Source: Zetaproteobacteria bacterium (GTDB lineage Bacteria > Pseudomonadota > Zetaproteobacteria > Mariprofundales > J009). From it: a stretch of 44,216 nt of DNA. Below, one piece after another: positions 8,418 through 17,369 of the stretch. The notes beneath the pieces were generated by a model. It was not told the origin of the DNA and made no database searches. It was given only the letters and a program-made list of their open reading frames with translations. The stretch is from positions 1-44,216 of the forward strand of contig RFFX01000008.1 of the NCBI GenBank assembly GCA_003696765.1, in the 5' to 3' direction. Position 1 is the first letter of the stretch; each line of letters opens with the position of its first letter. The position numbers were made by a program, and so were the translations under genes.

Positions 8418-8764
8418 GCCGAGCGCTCGATCACCACCGCCACGTTCTCCGATCCGCGCACCGCGCCCGGCTTGGAGAGCTTCAACCGCAGCCAGGGCAC
8501 GGAGAACTCGCGCAGCACGATGGCGGCGCACGCCTCGGCCAGCGCTTCGATCAGCCCATAGGAGGAGCCCTCGATGAAGGCGATCAGACGCTTGGCCACC
8601 GCCTTGTAGTCGAGCGCGTCGGCGATGTCGTCGCTGGCCGCCGCCCGCGAGATGTCCCAGGCCATCTCCAGATCGAGCCGCACCGTCTGCCGGATCTCGC
8701 GCTCCCAGTCGTAGATGCCGATCACCGTGCGCACCTCCAACCCTTCGATCACCACCCGATCCAT
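8414..8764 (-). CDS. folB: Dihydroneopterin aldolase
   Basis: DHNA aldolase/epimerase of folate biosynthesis, 116 aa. It starts MDRVVIEGLEVRTVIGIYDW, the conserved N-terminus with the catalytic region GIYDWER. The central LDYKAVAKRLIAFIEGSSYGLIE and the C-terminal LKLSKPGAVRGSENVAV also match the family. The ATG at 8764 lies one base after the rlmB stop (TGAGATGG), indicating coupling. Together with folK downstream it supplies two consecutive folate steps. The track-length frame upstream belongs to rlmB sequence read in another frame. Confidence 0.94.
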   Translation of the reverse strand: MDRVVIEGLEVRTVIGIYDWEREIRQTVRLDLEMAWDISRAAASDDIADALDYKAVAKRLIAFIEGSSYGLIEALAEACAAIVLREFSVPWLRLKLSKPGAVRGSENVAVVIERSA

Positions 8765-8765
8765 C

Positions 8766-9500
8766 TCAACCCCTCCGTTGCCGGGCCGCCTCGTAGAGGG
8801 CGATGCCGCAGGCGACCGACACATTGAGCGACTCGACATGGCCGGCCATCGGGATGGCGGCGAGGTGGTCGCACCCCTCGCGCACCAGCCGGCGCAACCC
8901 CTCCCCCTCCGAGCCGAGCACCAGCGCCGTCCGGCCGCGCAGGTCGATCTCCTCCAGCATGCGATCGGCCTCGCCGGCCAGGCCGGTGATCCAGAAGCCG
9001 GCCTCCCTGAGCCGGTCCAGAGCCCGCCGGAGGTTGGTCACCCGGATCAGGGTGAGATGGGCCAGCGCGCCGCAGGCCGCCTTCTGTACCGCCGGGGAGG
9101 CGGGATCGGCCGCATGATCGCGCGGCAACACCACCGCGTCACAGCCCAGCGCCTCGGCCGAACGCAGGCAGGCCCCGAGGTTGTGCGGGTCGGTCACCCC
9201 GTCGAGCAGCAGCACCAGCGCCGGCGCCGTTCCGGACTGCTGCAGCCAGCCGGCGAGATCGGATGGCGCCACCGGCCCGACCACCACCGCGGCCACCCCC
9301 TGATGGCGTGCCCCGCAGGCAAGCTGCTCCAGCCGACCGCGCGCCACCCGTTCAACCGGCACCCCGGCGGCCCGCGCCTGATCGACGCAGGCAACCAGCC
9401 GACGGGAGAGGCGCCCCTCGACCACCAGCAACCGTTCCACCGATCCGCCGCGCAGAGCGTGGAGCACCGGATGGATCCCCACCACCACCTGCTCAGCCAT
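8766..9500 (-). CDS. rlmB: 23S rRNA (guanosine-2'-O-)-methyltransferase RlmB
   Basis: SpoU-family (SPOUT fold) 2'-O-methyltransferase predicted to modify G2251 of 23S rRNA; 244 aa. It starts MAEQVVVGIHPVLHALRG (substrate-binding N-domain). The three SpoU motifs are DGVTDPHNLGACLRSAEALG, LVLGSEGEGLRRLV and AGHVESLNVSVACGIALYEA, which form the knotted SAM site. The ATG at 9500 overlaps the end of the upstream SAM hydrolase gene by 8 nt. YjfH/TrmH paralogues share these motifs, but the N-terminal domain favours RlmB. Confidence 0.9.
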   Translation of the reverse strand: MAEQVVVGIHPVLHALRGGSVERLLVVEGRLSRRLVACVDQARAAGVPVERVARGRLEQLACGARHQGVAAVVVGPVAPSDLAGWLQQSGTAPALVLLLDGVTDPHNLGACLRSAEALGCDAVVLPRDHAADPASPAVQKAACGALAHLTLIRVTNLRRALDRLREAGFWITGLAGEADRMLEEIDLRGRTALVLGSEGEGLRRLVREGCDHLAAIPMAGHVESLNVSVACGIALYEAARQRRG

Positions 9501-10227
9501 CCACCCGCTCCAACCGCACGGCATCGCCGCGCCCCGCCCCGAGCAGCTCCGCCGCCGAGGCACCACCGGCGGCCACCTCCAAAAGCCCGATGCTGTCGAC
9601 ATACCAGAAGAGCCCGCCGGGTGGCACATCGGAAAAACAACGCGCCCTGGGAATCCGCCGACCGGCGACGACCAAAGCGAACCCACCACCGGCGATCGCA
9701 TCCCCGGGAATGCCGGTGATCAGATTGCCGAAGCGGTCGACGTCGATCACCTGTGCCAGCAGCGGCGGCCAGTCGTGGCCGACCGGCGGGCCGGAAAGCG
9801 GCTCCAGAGCCACCTCCTCCCCGCGCGCCAGCCGGGCGGCCACCGGCGCGAAGAGATCGCGACCGTGGAAAGTGTCCGAACAGCGCTCCGGCCGCCAGCC
9901 GATCTCGAACCACTCCGCCTCAGGGCCGGAGGCGGCGGCCATCAGGCCGTTGTCCGGGCCGACGAAGAGGGTGCCGTCGCCACGGCGCGCCACCACCGCC
10001 CTGCGCGGCCCACCCACACCGGGATCGACCACACAGAGCCAGACCGCCGGCGCAGGCATAGCGCGGGCGAGCGCCCGCAGGAGCACGCCTGCGGCACGCG
10101 GATCACAGCGCGGTGCCTCGTGGGTCAGGTGCACCAGCGCCACCTCCGGCGCCAGCCGCCGACAGACCGTCTCCATCTGACCGACATAATGGCTGCCCGT
10201 ACCGAAATCGGTGTAACAGATCAGCAC
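9493..10227 (-). CDS. SAM hydrolase (DUF62, SAM hydroxide adenosyltransferase)
   Basis: Member of the S-adenosyl-L-methionine fluorinase/chlorinase-like fold family; standalone bacterial members hydrolyse SAM to adenosine and methionine. 244 aa. Motifs: YTDFGTGSHYVGQ at the N-terminus, VVDPGVGGPRRAV, GPDNGLM and TFHGRDLFAPVAARLA. The C-terminal domain contains DRFGNLITGIPG. The start is GTG at 10227 with no strong Shine-Dalgarno. It follows the MarR-type gene by 24 nt and overlaps rlmB, so a SAM-consuming and a SAM-degrading enzyme are in one transcript. The physiological role is unproven. Confidence 0.9.
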   Translation of the reverse strand: MLICYTDFGTGSHYVGQMETVCRRLAPEVALVHLTHEAPRCDPRAAGVLLRALARAMPAPAVWLCVVDPGVGGPRRAVVARRGDGTLFVGPDNGLMAAASGPEAEWFEIGWRPERCSDTFHGRDLFAPVAARLARGEEVALEPLSGPPVGHDWPPLLAQVIDVDRFGNLITGIPGDAIAGGGFALVVAGRRIPRARCFSDVPPGGLFWYVDSIGLLEVAAGGASAAELLGAGRGDAVRLERVDG

Positions 10228-10251
10228 GGGCGGACCGGCGATCCCGGAGGG

Positions 10252-10581
10252 TCACTCCCCATCCGCACCCATCCGGGCCATCTCCCGCCTCAGCTCCTCG
10301 TACTCCTGCTCCACACGGCGGAACCATTGCCGGGTCACCTCGGCCTTGAAGCGGAGCCCCTCCGGCGTCAGATAATAGGCATAGGCCCGCTTGTTGTCGC
10401 TGGTGGAGAAGTTGTGCACCTTGATCACCCCCTTGCGGATCAGCGCCTTGAGGCAGTAGTTGACCTTGCCGAGGCTCACACCCAGGTCGGAGGCGATCTG
10501 ACGCTGGCTCGCATCGGGATGTTGCGCCAGTTTCTTCAACAGGCGATAGTGCAGTGCGGGATCGGAGCGGGGCTCGAACAT
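10252..10581 (-). CDS. MarR-family EPS-associated type transcriptional regulator
   Basis: Winged-helix DNA-binding protein, 109 aa. It reads HYRLLKKLAQHPDASQRQIASDLGVSLGKVNYCLKALIRKG, then the conserved KVHNFSTSDNKRAYAYYLTPEG segment, matching the small MarR-like group often found near exopolysaccharide loci. No EPS genes adjoin it here, although manC is present at 26.6-28.0 kb. The ATG at 10581 is preferred over the TTG three codons upstream. A perfect GTTCA-N5-TGAAC palindrome 11 nt upstream may be its own operator. It heads the run into the SAM hydrolase and rlmB. Confidence 0.82.
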   Translation of the reverse strand: MFEPRSDPALHYRLLKKLAQHPDASQRQIASDLGVSLGKVNYCLKALIRKGVIKVHNFSTSDNKRAYAYYLTPEGLRFKAEVTRQWFRRVEQEYEELRREMARMGADGE

Positions 10582-10591
10582 GGGGCACAAT

Positions 10592-10606
10592 GTTCAACCC
10601 GTGAAC
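10592..10606. promoter_or_regulatory. Perfect palindrome GTTCA-N5-TGAAC, candidate autoregulatory operator
   Basis: A 15-bp inverted repeat (GTTCAACCCGTGAAC) lies just upstream of the MarR-type regulator ATG at 10581. Its size and spacing fit a dimeric winged-helix repressor. Function is inferred from position only. Confidence 0.4.
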
Positions 10607-10664
10607 GACCGGGTCAAGCGGCATGAGGGCTGCATCGGCGGAACGTGTGCGAAGGGTCGGGGCC

Positions 10665-10813
10665 GATGGTTTCGCCAGCGGTCGGCATCGCGGCCGGGAG
10701 GGCAGCAATCCGGAGCCTGCCCTTGCAAGCGACGGATGGGTAACGCGATCGACGAGCGCACTTCGATTCCCCTCGAGCAACGGGTCCATGGAGGGGGCTG
10801 TTGCGGTCTGATC
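10665..10813 (+). repeat. PSC element, degenerate copy ahead of the M50 peptidase gene
   Basis: Recognisable order on the plus strand: GATGGTTTCGCC (H1 left arm), ATCGCGGCCGG (H2), CTTGCAAGCGACGGAT (H3), GATCGACGAGCGC with TTCGATTCCCC (H4), GGTCCATGGAGGGG (H5) and the tail TTGCGGTCTGATC. Stems have decayed but the order and tail are conserved. Here the bases between tail and ATG (AGAGG) do provide a weak Shine-Dalgarno. Confidence 0.8.
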
Positions 10814-10818
10814 AGAGG

Positions 10819-11469
10819 ATGCACATCGATACCATCATCCACAGCGTCGCGGTCTGGGCGGTGCCGGTGCTCGCCGCGGTGGTACTGCACGAGGTGGCGC
10901 ATGGTGCCACCGCCGACCTGCTCGGCGATCCCACCGCCCGCCGCGCCGGACGTCTCACCCTCAACCCCTTCGCCCACATCGACCCGGTCGGCACCGTCGT
11001 CATCCCGCTCACCCTGTTGATCATGCAGGCGCCGTTCCTCTTCGGCTGGGCCAAACCGGTACCGGTCGACTTCACCCGCCTCCGGCGCCCCAAGCAGGAT
11101 ATGGTCTGGGTGGCGGCGGCGGGGCCGGCGACCAACCTGCTGCTGGCGCTGGCCTCCACCGCCCTGCTGGCGGCCGCCCCCCACCTGCCGCAGGCGATCG
11201 CCCTGCCGCTGGCCGCCTCCTGTCAGGCCTCCATCCTCATCAACCTGGTACTCTGCCTCTTCAACCTGATCCCGCTGCCGCCGCTCGACGGCGGCCGTGT
11301 GCTGGTCGGGCTGCTGCCAAACGCATTGGCCGCGCCGCTGGCCCGGCTTGAACCTTTCGGCATGGTCGCCATCATCGCGCTGCTGGTCACCGGCCTGCTG
11401 CCGCCGCTGCTCGGCCCGCCGGTGCGTGCGGCGAGCAGGCTGCTGGTGCAGTGGGCGTTAGGAGGATAA
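10819..11469 (+). CDS. Site-2 protease-like zinc metalloprotease (M50 family)
   Basis: Polytopic intramembrane protease-like protein, 216 aa. The HEVAH zinc motif is at residues 24-28, followed by FAHIDPVGTVVIPL. The second motif NLIPLPPLDGGR is at 149-160 and supplies the third ligand Asp. This short M50B architecture, without PDZ or CBS domains, is common and has unknown substrates. About five hydrophobic segments are visible. The ATG at 10819 follows a degenerate PSC element and AGAGG. The stop at 11467-11469 overlaps a GGAGG sequence that could serve the reading frame in the next PSC element. Confidence 0.88.
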   Translation: MHIDTIIHSVAVWAVPVLAAVVLHEVAHGATADLLGDPTARRAGRLTLNPFAHIDPVGTVVIPLTLLIMQAPFLFGWAKPVPVDFTRLRRPKQDMVWVAAAGPATNLLLALASTALLAAAPHLPQAIALPLAASCQASILINLVLCLFNLIPLPPLDGGRVLVGLLPNALAAPLARLEPFGMVAIIALLVTGLLPPLLGPPVRAASRLLVQWALGG

Positions 11470-11473
11470 AACC

Positions 11474-11630
11474 ATGATGGCTTCGCGAAAAACCATCATC
11501 GCGGCGTTGGCGTGCCGCGCAAAACAGGAGCTTGCGCAAGCAACCGACGGATTTGTAAGGGGATCGAAGACCGCGCGCTTCGATCCCCGTCAAGCAAAAC
11601 GTCCACGGACGGGCTTTTTGCGATTCCATC
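11474..11630 (+). repeat. PSC element, complete copy ahead of the OmpA-like lipoprotein gene
   Basis: H1 (ATGATGGCTTCGCGAAAAACCATCAT), H2 (GCGGC / GCCGC), H3 with inner GCTTGCGCAAGC, H4 (GGGGATCGAAGA / CTTCGATCCCC) and H5 (AAAACGTCC, with a partly mismatched right arm) are followed by GCGATTCCATC. The open frame starts at ATGATG 7 nt after a perfect GGAGG. It runs 54 codons through all five hairpins and is in phase with the lipoprotein ATG at 11636. Confidence 0.95.
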
Positions 11631-11635
11631 AAACC

Positions 11636-12334
11636 ATGAAGTCCGATCGAATCGTCGCAGCCATCACGCTCCTGCTGCTCTCCGGCTGTGCCACCACCGG
11701 CTTCGACCTCAACCGGCCGGAGCTGGATGGGGCCCGCAAGCTGATCGAGCAGGCGCGTCAGGCTGGTGCCGAGCAGTGCGCCCCCAGGCTGCTGGCACAG
11801 GCGCAGGCCGGCATTCTCGCCGCGGCCCACGAGTTGAGCGAAGGAGACGAACACCACTGGGAGCAGAACGGCGACACGCTCGACCAGGCCCTCCGTGCCG
11901 CACGGGCGGCGCTGGCCCGCTGCAAGGCGCGCCGTGGTCAACAGCACCACCCCGCCACCGGCCAGAAGGCCGCCACCGCCACCCGACCACTGGCCGTGGT
12001 CTACTTCGGCTTCGACCGCGCCACGGCCGGGCACGGCGAGCGTGCGCGGCTGATCCGGTTGCTCCCCAAGCTGCGCCGCCATCGGCTCTCGATCGAAGGA
12101 CACGCCGACGAGATCGGGCCGGCGGGCTACAACCTGCGGCTGTCGCGCCGCCGTGCCCGCCATGTGGCCGAGCTGCTCAGACGCCACGGCATCGCGGGGG
12201 AGGCGATCGCCCGGATCGTCGGCTACGGAGAGACGCGGCCGGCAGATCCCGGCCACAGCCGAGCGGCGCACCGGCGCAACCGGCGGGTGGAGATCCGGCT
12301 GATGGAGGCGCCCCCAGCCCCGGACGGCCGCTGA
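11636..12334 (+). CDS. OmpA/Pal-like peptidoglycan-associated lipoprotein
   Basis: Outer-membrane lipoprotein tethering to peptidoglycan, 232 aa. The N-terminal signal has lipobox LLLSGC (Cys at about residue 20), then an alpha-helical region rich in Ala/Glu/Arg (about 25-110). The OmpA-like C-domain has VVYFGFDRATAG, IEGHADEIGPAGYNLRLSRRRA, IVGYGETRPADPG and NRRVEIRL, containing the diaminopimelate-binding Asp/Arg positions. The helical N-part resembles DUF4398-type partners. The frame continues upstream through the PSC element, but the signal peptide fixes the ATG at 11636. There is no Shine-Dalgarno between H5 and ATG. Confidence 0.88.
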   Translation: MKSDRIVAAITLLLLSGCATTGFDLNRPELDGARKLIEQARQAGAEQCAPRLLAQAQAGILAAAHELSEGDEHHWEQNGDTLDQALRAARAALARCKARRGQQHHPATGQKAATATRPLAVVYFGFDRATAGHGERARLIRLLPKLRRHRLSIEGHADEIGPAGYNLRLSRRRARHVAELLRRHGIAGEAIARIVGYGETRPADPGHSRAAHRRNRRVEIRLMEAPPAPDGR

Positions 12335-12338
12335 CCGC

Positions 12339-13319
12339 TCAGCCGGCGGCGCGCAGCTCCGCCGGCAGGGTAAACTCGATCCGCTCCTCCGCCGCCTCGA
12401 GCTCGGCCACCTCGGAGAAGCCGTGCCTGCGCAGCCAATCGACCACCGCATCCACCAGCACCTCCGGCGCCGACGCCCCGGCGGTGACCCCGACCTGATC
12501 GCAGCCGGCGAGCCACTCCGGCCGGATGGCGTCGGCATCGTCGATCAGGTAGCCGCGTGCGCCGTTGCGCTCGGCAACCTCGCGCAGCCGGTTGCTGTTC
12601 GACGAGTTGGCCGAGCCGATCACCAGCACCACCGGACAGCAGGCGGCGAGCCGTTTGACCGCCTGCTGCCGATTGCTGGTGGCGTAGCAGATATCCTCCT
12701 TCTTCGGCGCGGCGATGTGGGGAAAGCGGCGTGCAAGCGCCGTGATGATCGCGCGGGTATCATCCACGCTGAGCGTGGTCTGGGTGACATACGCCAGCGG
12801 CTCCTCCGGCGCGAAGGGGAGCGCCTCCACATCCTCCTCCCCCTCGATCAGCACCACCGCACCCGCGTCCACCTGCCCCATCGCCCCCTCCACCTCGGGA
12901 TGGCCGCGATGACCGATGAGGACCACCCGACGACCGGCGGCGACATGGCGCTTGATCTCCCGGTGGACCTTGGTGACCAGCGGGCAGGTGGCGTCGATCA
13001 CCTGCAATCCCGTCCGCTCGGCCTGCTCCTCCACCGCGCGACTCACCCCATGGGCGGAGAAGATGACCACCGACCCCGCCGGCACCTGATCGAGCTCCTC
13101 GACGAAGACCGCCCCCATACGCCGCAACCGCGCCACCACATGGCGGTTGTGGACGATCTCGTGGCGTACGAAGACCGGCGCCCCGAAGCGCGCCAGCGCC
13201 TGCTCCACCACCTCGATCGCCCGATCGACCCCGGCGCAGAAGCCGCGCGGATTGGCCAACAGGACGCGCCGCCGGGGCGCCGCTCCAGCCTCGCTGCCGG
13301 CTTCCGGCGCAACCGTCAC
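12339..13319 (-). CDS. ispH: 4-hydroxy-3-methylbut-2-enyl diphosphate reductase
   Basis: Last enzyme of the MEP isoprenoid pathway, a 4Fe-4S protein reducing HMBPP to IPP/DMAPP; 326 aa. The three cluster cysteines sit in [23 protein letters not shown] and [10 protein letters not shown]-type contexts. HRGHPEVEG and [11 protein letters not shown] are also family signatures. The GTG at 13319 overlaps the antiporter TGA (GTGA) with GAGGGG just upstream; the GTG at 13322 is an alternative. Coupling to a cation/proton antiporter is unexpected functionally and probably only transcriptional. Confidence 0.95.
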   Translation of the reverse strand: MTVAPEAGSEAGAAPRRRVLLANPRGFCAGVDRAIEVVEQALARFGAPVFVRHEIVHNRHVVARLRRMGAVFVEELDQVPAGSVVIFSAHGVSRAVEEQAERTGLQVIDATCPLVTKVHREIKRHVAAGRRVVLIGHRGHPEVEGAMGQVDAGAVVLIEGEEDVEALPFAPEEPLAYVTQTTLSVDDTRAIITALARRFPHIAAPKKEDICYATSNRQQAVKRLAACCPVVLVIGSANSSNSNRLREVAERNGARGYLIDDADAIRPEWLAGCDQVGVTAGASAPEVLVDAVVDWLRRHGFSEVAELEAAEERIEFTLPAELRAAG

Positions 13320-14713
13320 CACTTCCCCTCGGTGATCCCGGCGCGCTCCTCCTCCACCTCGCGGGTGAAAGCCTCCTGACAGAGGGCGATGGCCACGAGC
13401 AACACGGCCGAGTAGACGAAGGTGGAGAGCAGCACCACCCCGATCACCACCGCCTTGAACATCTCGAAGTGGGGGAAATCATGCGGGATCATGGTCAGCA
13501 TCACCACCGACAACCCCCCCTTGATGCCGGCGAAGGTGAGCACGATCCACCAGCGGAAGTTGACGTTGCGCATCTTGCGCGTCTGGTTGGTCAGCCAGGC
13601 GAAACTGCCCATCATCACCGCCCGGATCAGGCTGGTGGCGACGAACATGGCGAGGATCTCCGCCCTGTATCGCCACAGCAGATCGAGGTCGATGATCTCG
13701 GCCATGGCGATGAAGAGCAGGGTGTTGGCCACCAGCGCCATCAACTGCACATCCTCCTTGGAGCGCAGATGGCGCGCCCGCTCCTCGATGGTGATCCGCA
13801 GCGCCCGCAGCGCCCGCATGGTGGCCGACCGCTTGGTCTTCTTCTCGCCCTGCTCCTCGATCAACTCCTCCTGGGAGCTGATCTCCGCATCATCCTGGGC
13901 GATCTCACGGGTCATGTAGTGGTTGACGGTGATCGCGGCGAAGATGCAGGTGAGGATGCCCGACATGTGCTTGTGCGAGTGCATCCCCAACAGGTTGAGC
14001 AACGCATAGAAGTGCTCGGCGATGGTGAAGCCGGCATAGCCGGTGACCAACAGCACCATCAACTCGGCGATGCGGTTCTCGGTGGTCTTGAGCAGGTTCA
14101 GCCCGACGAAACCGCAGGCGACACCCAGCAGCGAGGAGCCGAGAACGACGAAGAGCGTGGTCTCCACGATGTAGCCGCCGGTGATCTCCCCCCCCTCCAG
14201 CGCATAGAGGCCGACGAAGACGAAGACGATCAAGGCGGTGGCGTCGTTGAACAGGCTCTCCCCCTCGGCCAGGAACTTGAGCTCATGCGGCAGGGAGAAC
14301 TTGGAGAAGATGCTGATCACGCTGACCGGGTCGGTGGCCAGCACCATGGAGAACATGACGATCACCGCCGCGGTGGAGAGGTGATAGTCGCCGAAGAACC
14401 AATCGGCGGTGAAGAGCGCCACCACCACCGAAAGGGCCACCGCCACACCGGCAAGGAAGAAGAGGCTCAACCCGTGCTTCTTGAGATCCTCCACCTCCAG
14501 CTCCATCGCGTCGGCGATGAGCAGCACCGGCAACAGCAACAGCACCAATTCGGCGAAATGGTCGGGATCGCCGGTGAGATCCGCCCCCTGAAACAGGTAG
14601 TGATAGACAAACGAAAGGGCGATCAGCGACAGCGGCGAGGGGATCTTGAGCCGATCCTCCAGCTGCAGGGCGACATAGAGGATGACGGTGATGGCGATCA
14701 ACATCGAAATCAT
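13316..14713 (-). CDS. CPA1-type sodium/proton antiporter (NhaP-like)
   Basis: Inner-membrane cation:proton antiporter of 465 aa with about twelve hydrophobic segments. Signature residues are [11 protein letters not shown] and [16 protein letters not shown], the Asp/Asn-Asp ion-binding core of CPA1. A charged cytoplasmic loop rich in Glu/Lys ([19 protein letters not shown]) interrupts the C-terminal half before the last four helices. The ATG at 14713 is preceded by AGGAGGAG. Na+ or K+ export and pH homeostasis are expected from the family; cation specificity cannot be read from sequence. Confidence 0.9.
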   Translation of the reverse strand: MISMLIAITVILYVALQLEDRLKIPSPLSLIALSFVYHYLFQGADLTGDPDHFAELVLLLLPVLLIADAMELEVEDLKKHGLSLFFLAGVAVALSVVVALFTADWFFGDYHLSTAAVIVMFSMVLATDPVSVISIFSKFSLPHELKFLAEGESLFNDATALIVFVFVGLYALEGGEITGGYIVETTLFVVLGSSLLGVACGFVGLNLLKTTENRIAELMVLLVTGYAGFTIAEHFYALLNLLGMHSHKHMSGILTCIFAAITVNHYMTREIAQDDAEISSQEELIEEQGEKKTKRSATMRALRALRITIEERARHLRSKEDVQLMALVANTLLFIAMAEIIDLDLLWRYRAEILAMFVATSLIRAVMMGSFAWLTNQTRKMRNVNFRWWIVLTFAGIKGGLSVVMLTMIPHDFPHFEMFKAVVIGVVLLSTFVYSAVLLVAIALCQEAFTREVEEERAGITEGKW

Positions 14714-14773
14714 TCCACGCTCCTCCTCTCGGCCGCACAGGGGGATTCCATGGCGGCGAGCATAATGAAAACC

Positions 14774-15784
14774 CTACGATGAGACAACAAAGAAGATGAA
14801 GGCGGCGTAGAGGAGGCCGTTGAGCAGGAGCGCCCGCGGCGTCATCGCCCGGAGGTGCTGGAGCAGCACGAGCCACAGGGCGCCGGCGACGGCCAGCACC
14901 GCGGCCAGCACGGCGTAGGGGCTGTCGATGCGCCACGGCATGATCAGGATGGCGATCGCCGGAATGACCGAGCCCTGAAAGACCATCGCCCCGGTCAGGT
15001 TGCCGAAGGCAAGCGTATCGCGCCCCCGCGCCGTCCACATCATGGAGTTGACCTTTTCCGGCAGCTCGGTGGCGACCGGCGCCAGCAACAGCGCCACCAC
15101 CATCGGCGCAATCCCGATCGCCGCGCTGACCAGCTCCACGCCGTGGACGAAGAGGCGGGCGCCGGCGATGAGTACCAAGAGCGCCACCAACAACTGGATC
15201 GCGGCGACGGCGGTGTGATCGCCCAGGTAGCGGGCGAGATGGAGCGGCCCCTCCGCCTCGGTGGCGTGGCCGGCATCGACCAGGGCGCTGCTCGCCAGGA
15301 TGGTCAGGGTCAGGTAGAGGAGGTAGAGACAGAAGAGGGCGATCGCGACGAAGAGGGCGCCGAGCCGCCAATGGTGCGGGATCAAGGCAGCGACGAGCAC
15401 CAGCCCGTAGGCGGTGAGGAAGAAGGAGAGATCACGCCGCAACCCGCCCGGCTCCGGCGAGAGCGGATCACCCCATCCCCGCCTGATCCCGGCCGCCAGC
15501 GCCACCAGGAAGATCGCCACCGTCGCCAGCATGAACGGGGCGCCGAGGATCGCCCCCATGCCGATCTCGTGGTTGCGCGCCGTATCATCACCGCCGCCGA
15601 GGATCGCCACGATCGGCACGATGGTCTCCGGCATCGCCGTGCCGATGGCGGCGAAGATGGAGCCGGTCACCCCCTCGGAAACCCCCATGCGCTCGCCCAG
15701 ATGCTCCAGGGCGTTGGTGAAGAACTCCGCCGCGTAGTAGATCAGGACGATCGCCGCCAGCAGGAGGAAGAGGGTGCCGCTCAC
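14774..15784 (-). CDS. CaCA-family sodium/calcium exchanger-like membrane protein
   Basis: Membrane antiporter with two homologous alpha-repeats, 336 aa. The first repeat reads GSIFAAIGTAMPETIVPIVA and the second LLLAPVATELPEKVNSMMW; both carry the conserved Glu typical of the YrbG/CaCA fold. Ten or so hydrophobic segments are visible. The GTG at 15784 overlaps the rlmN TGA (GTGA), so translation is coupled. Calcium is the likely ion by family, but other cations are possible. Confidence 0.85.
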   Translation of the reverse strand: MSGTLFLLLAAIVLIYYAAEFFTNALEHLGERMGVSEGVTGSIFAAIGTAMPETIVPIVAILGGGDDTARNHEIGMGAILGAPFMLATVAIFLVALAAGIRRGWGDPLSPEPGGLRRDLSFFLTAYGLVLVAALIPHHWRLGALFVAIALFCLYLLYLTLTILASSALVDAGHATEAEGPLHLARYLGDHTAVAAIQLLVALLVLIAGARLFVHGVELVSAAIGIAPMVVALLLAPVATELPEKVNSMMWTARGRDTLAFGNLTGAMVFQGSVIPAIAILIMPWRIDSPYAVLAAVLAVAGALWLVLLQHLRAMTPRALLLNGLLYAAFIFFVVSS

Positions 15785-16845
15785 CGCCCCGCCTCCGCCG
15801 CCCCGGTCACACGCAACAACTGGCCGCAGGCCGCAGCGATCTCCCGACCACGCGACTCCCGCACCACGGCGACCATCCCCGCCGCCGCCAGCACGGCGCG
15901 AAAGCGATCGACCGCATCGGGGGCGGGCCGGCGCCACTCCGCACCCGGCCAGGGGTTGAAGGGCAGCAGATTGACCGTGCAGGGGATACCGTCGAGCAGC
16001 CCGATCAACCGATGCGCATCGGCTGCGGAATCGTTGACCCTCCCGATCAGCAGATAGGCGACCAACAGGCGCCGCCGGGGAAAGGCGCGGGCGAAGCGGC
16101 GCATCGCGGCGAGGAGTGCGGCGATCGGATACTTGCGGTTGATCGGCATCAGGCGGTCGCGCACCGCATCGGTGGTGGCGTTGAGCGAGATCGCCAGGCT
16201 GCAGGGAAGGCAATCGGCGAGCAACCGGTCGATCCCCGGCACCACACCGGCGGTGGAGAGGGTGACCCGCCGAGGGGCGAAGGCGAGCCCAGCGGGGTCG
16301 GTGACCAGCCGGATGAACCCGGCCACCTGCTCGTAGTTGTGCATCGGCTCGCCCATCCCCATCAACACCAGGTTGCGCGGCCGCACCCCCGTCTCCTGCC
16401 AGCAGGCGAGCAGCTGGGCCACCATCTCGCCGCGGGTGAGGTGGCGGCGCAGTCCCGCGGTCGCGGTACGGCAGAAGCGGCAACCGAGCGCACACCCCGC
16501 CTGGGTGGAGACGCACTGGGTGAGGCGCCTTGCGGCGGGGATCAGCACCGTCTCCACCTCGGCGCCGTCGGCAAAGCTGAGCAGGTATTTGGCCGTGCCG
16601 TCGCCGGCACGGCAGCGGGAGATCGGGCGGGGCAGGCGCATGTCGACCCACTCGCCCAGCCGCTCCCGCAGCGCACGGGGCAGATCGGGCAGCCGGGTCA
16701 GATCGGCTCGACCACGGCGGAAGAGCCAGGCATGGAGCCGCTCGGCATGCACCGGCCGTGCGCCGGCCCGCGCGCAGAGGCCATGCAGCAGATCGGGGGT
16801 CAGGTCACAGACGGAAAGCGGGGCCGCCCCACCCGCCGGCCGCAT
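15781..16845 (-). CDS. rlmN: 23S rRNA/tRNA adenine-C2 methyltransferase RlmN
   Basis: Radical SAM enzyme methylating A2503 of 23S rRNA and A37 of some tRNAs, 354 aa. The radical SAM cluster motif C118-x3-C122-x2-C125 lies in GCALGCRFCRTA. The partner motifs MGMGEPMHNY and SLNATTDAVRDRLMPINRKY are present. The C-terminal catalytic Cys lies in RGREIAAACGQL. All required cysteines are present. It lies 28 nt downstream of fdxA, whose ferredoxin could plausibly donate electrons, though that is inference. Confidence 0.94.
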   Translation of the reverse strand: MRPAGGAAPLSVCDLTPDLLHGLCARAGARPVHAERLHAWLFRRGRADLTRLPDLPRALRERLGEWVDMRLPRPISRCRAGDGTAKYLLSFADGAEVETVLIPAARRLTQCVSTQAGCALGCRFCRTATAGLRRHLTRGEMVAQLLACWQETGVRPRNLVLMGMGEPMHNYEQVAGFIRLVTDPAGLAFAPRRVTLSTAGVVPGIDRLLADCLPCSLAISLNATTDAVRDRLMPINRKYPIAALLAAMRRFARAFPRRRLLVAYLLIGRVNDSAADAHRLIGLLDGIPCTVNLLPFNPWPGAEWRRPAPDAVDRFRAVLAAAGMVAVVRESRGREIAAACGQLLRVTGAAEAGR

Positions 16846-16873
16846 CCCCTCCCCTTCCTGTGCGACGAAAGGC

Positions 16874-17218
16874 TTACAGCCCGTACTTCGCCTTGTTGGC
16901 GCTCACCTCCTCCGGTGTCGGCGGGGTGTGCTCGACGACCTCGGCGAGGTTGAAGGCGTCCCGATCGGTGTCGCACTTCTCGTTGAGCGCGATATCCTCC
17001 TGGAAGACATCGGGCACATCCTCCTCAGGATAGATCGCCTCCCACGGACACTCCGGCTCGCACACGGCGCAATCGATGCACTCCTCGGGCGAGATCATCA
17101 ACATGTTGGGATAGGTGGCACCGGGTTCCTTGGGTTGGTAGAAGCAGTCCACCGGGCAGACCGCGACACAGGCGGTGTCCACGCAATCCTCACACAAACG
17201 GGTTACAACAAAGGCCAT
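16874..17218 (-). CDS. fdxA: 7Fe ferredoxin (3Fe-4S/4Fe-4S)
   Basis: Small acidic electron carrier, 114 aa, like Azotobacter ferredoxin I. It starts [20 protein letters not shown], then CPVDCFY. The second cluster region is [16 protein letters not shown]. The spacing of the first set (C-x7-C rather than CxxCxxC) is as in FdxA with one 3Fe-4S cluster. The C-terminal 40-residue extension, with [12 protein letters not shown] at its end, is also typical. AGGAG lies 9 nt before the ATG at 17218. Confidence 0.95.
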   Translation of the reverse strand: MAFVVTRLCEDCVDTACVAVCPVDCFYQPKEPGATYPNMLMISPEECIDCAVCEPECPWEAIYPEEDVPDVFQEDIALNEKCDTDRDAFNLAEVVEHTPPTPEEVSANKAKYGL

Positions 17219-17369
17219 CGATCACAGCTCCTGGGGTGGTTTCGCTTGACGCCGTCAACCGCGGTGCGACGCGGCGGCCGCACCACCGCGATCCTGCAGG
17301 GCCGCCGCCCCTCCGGGTCGCAGGAGGGCGAATAATACCCCGCCTGCAGCAGCCGGGCCAGGGGGCCCG

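Noticed and set aside
13469-14782. A 437-codon plus-strand frame opposite the antiporter
   Set aside because: Antisense of a CPA1 antiporter with clear motifs; the composition (His, Gln, Asp, Glu) is that of a complementary-strand artefact.
17219-17369. TTGACG and TATTAT boxes as a sigma-70 promoter for fdxA
   Set aside because: The two boxes do not lie at usable spacing in the fdxA direction, so I do not report a promoter.
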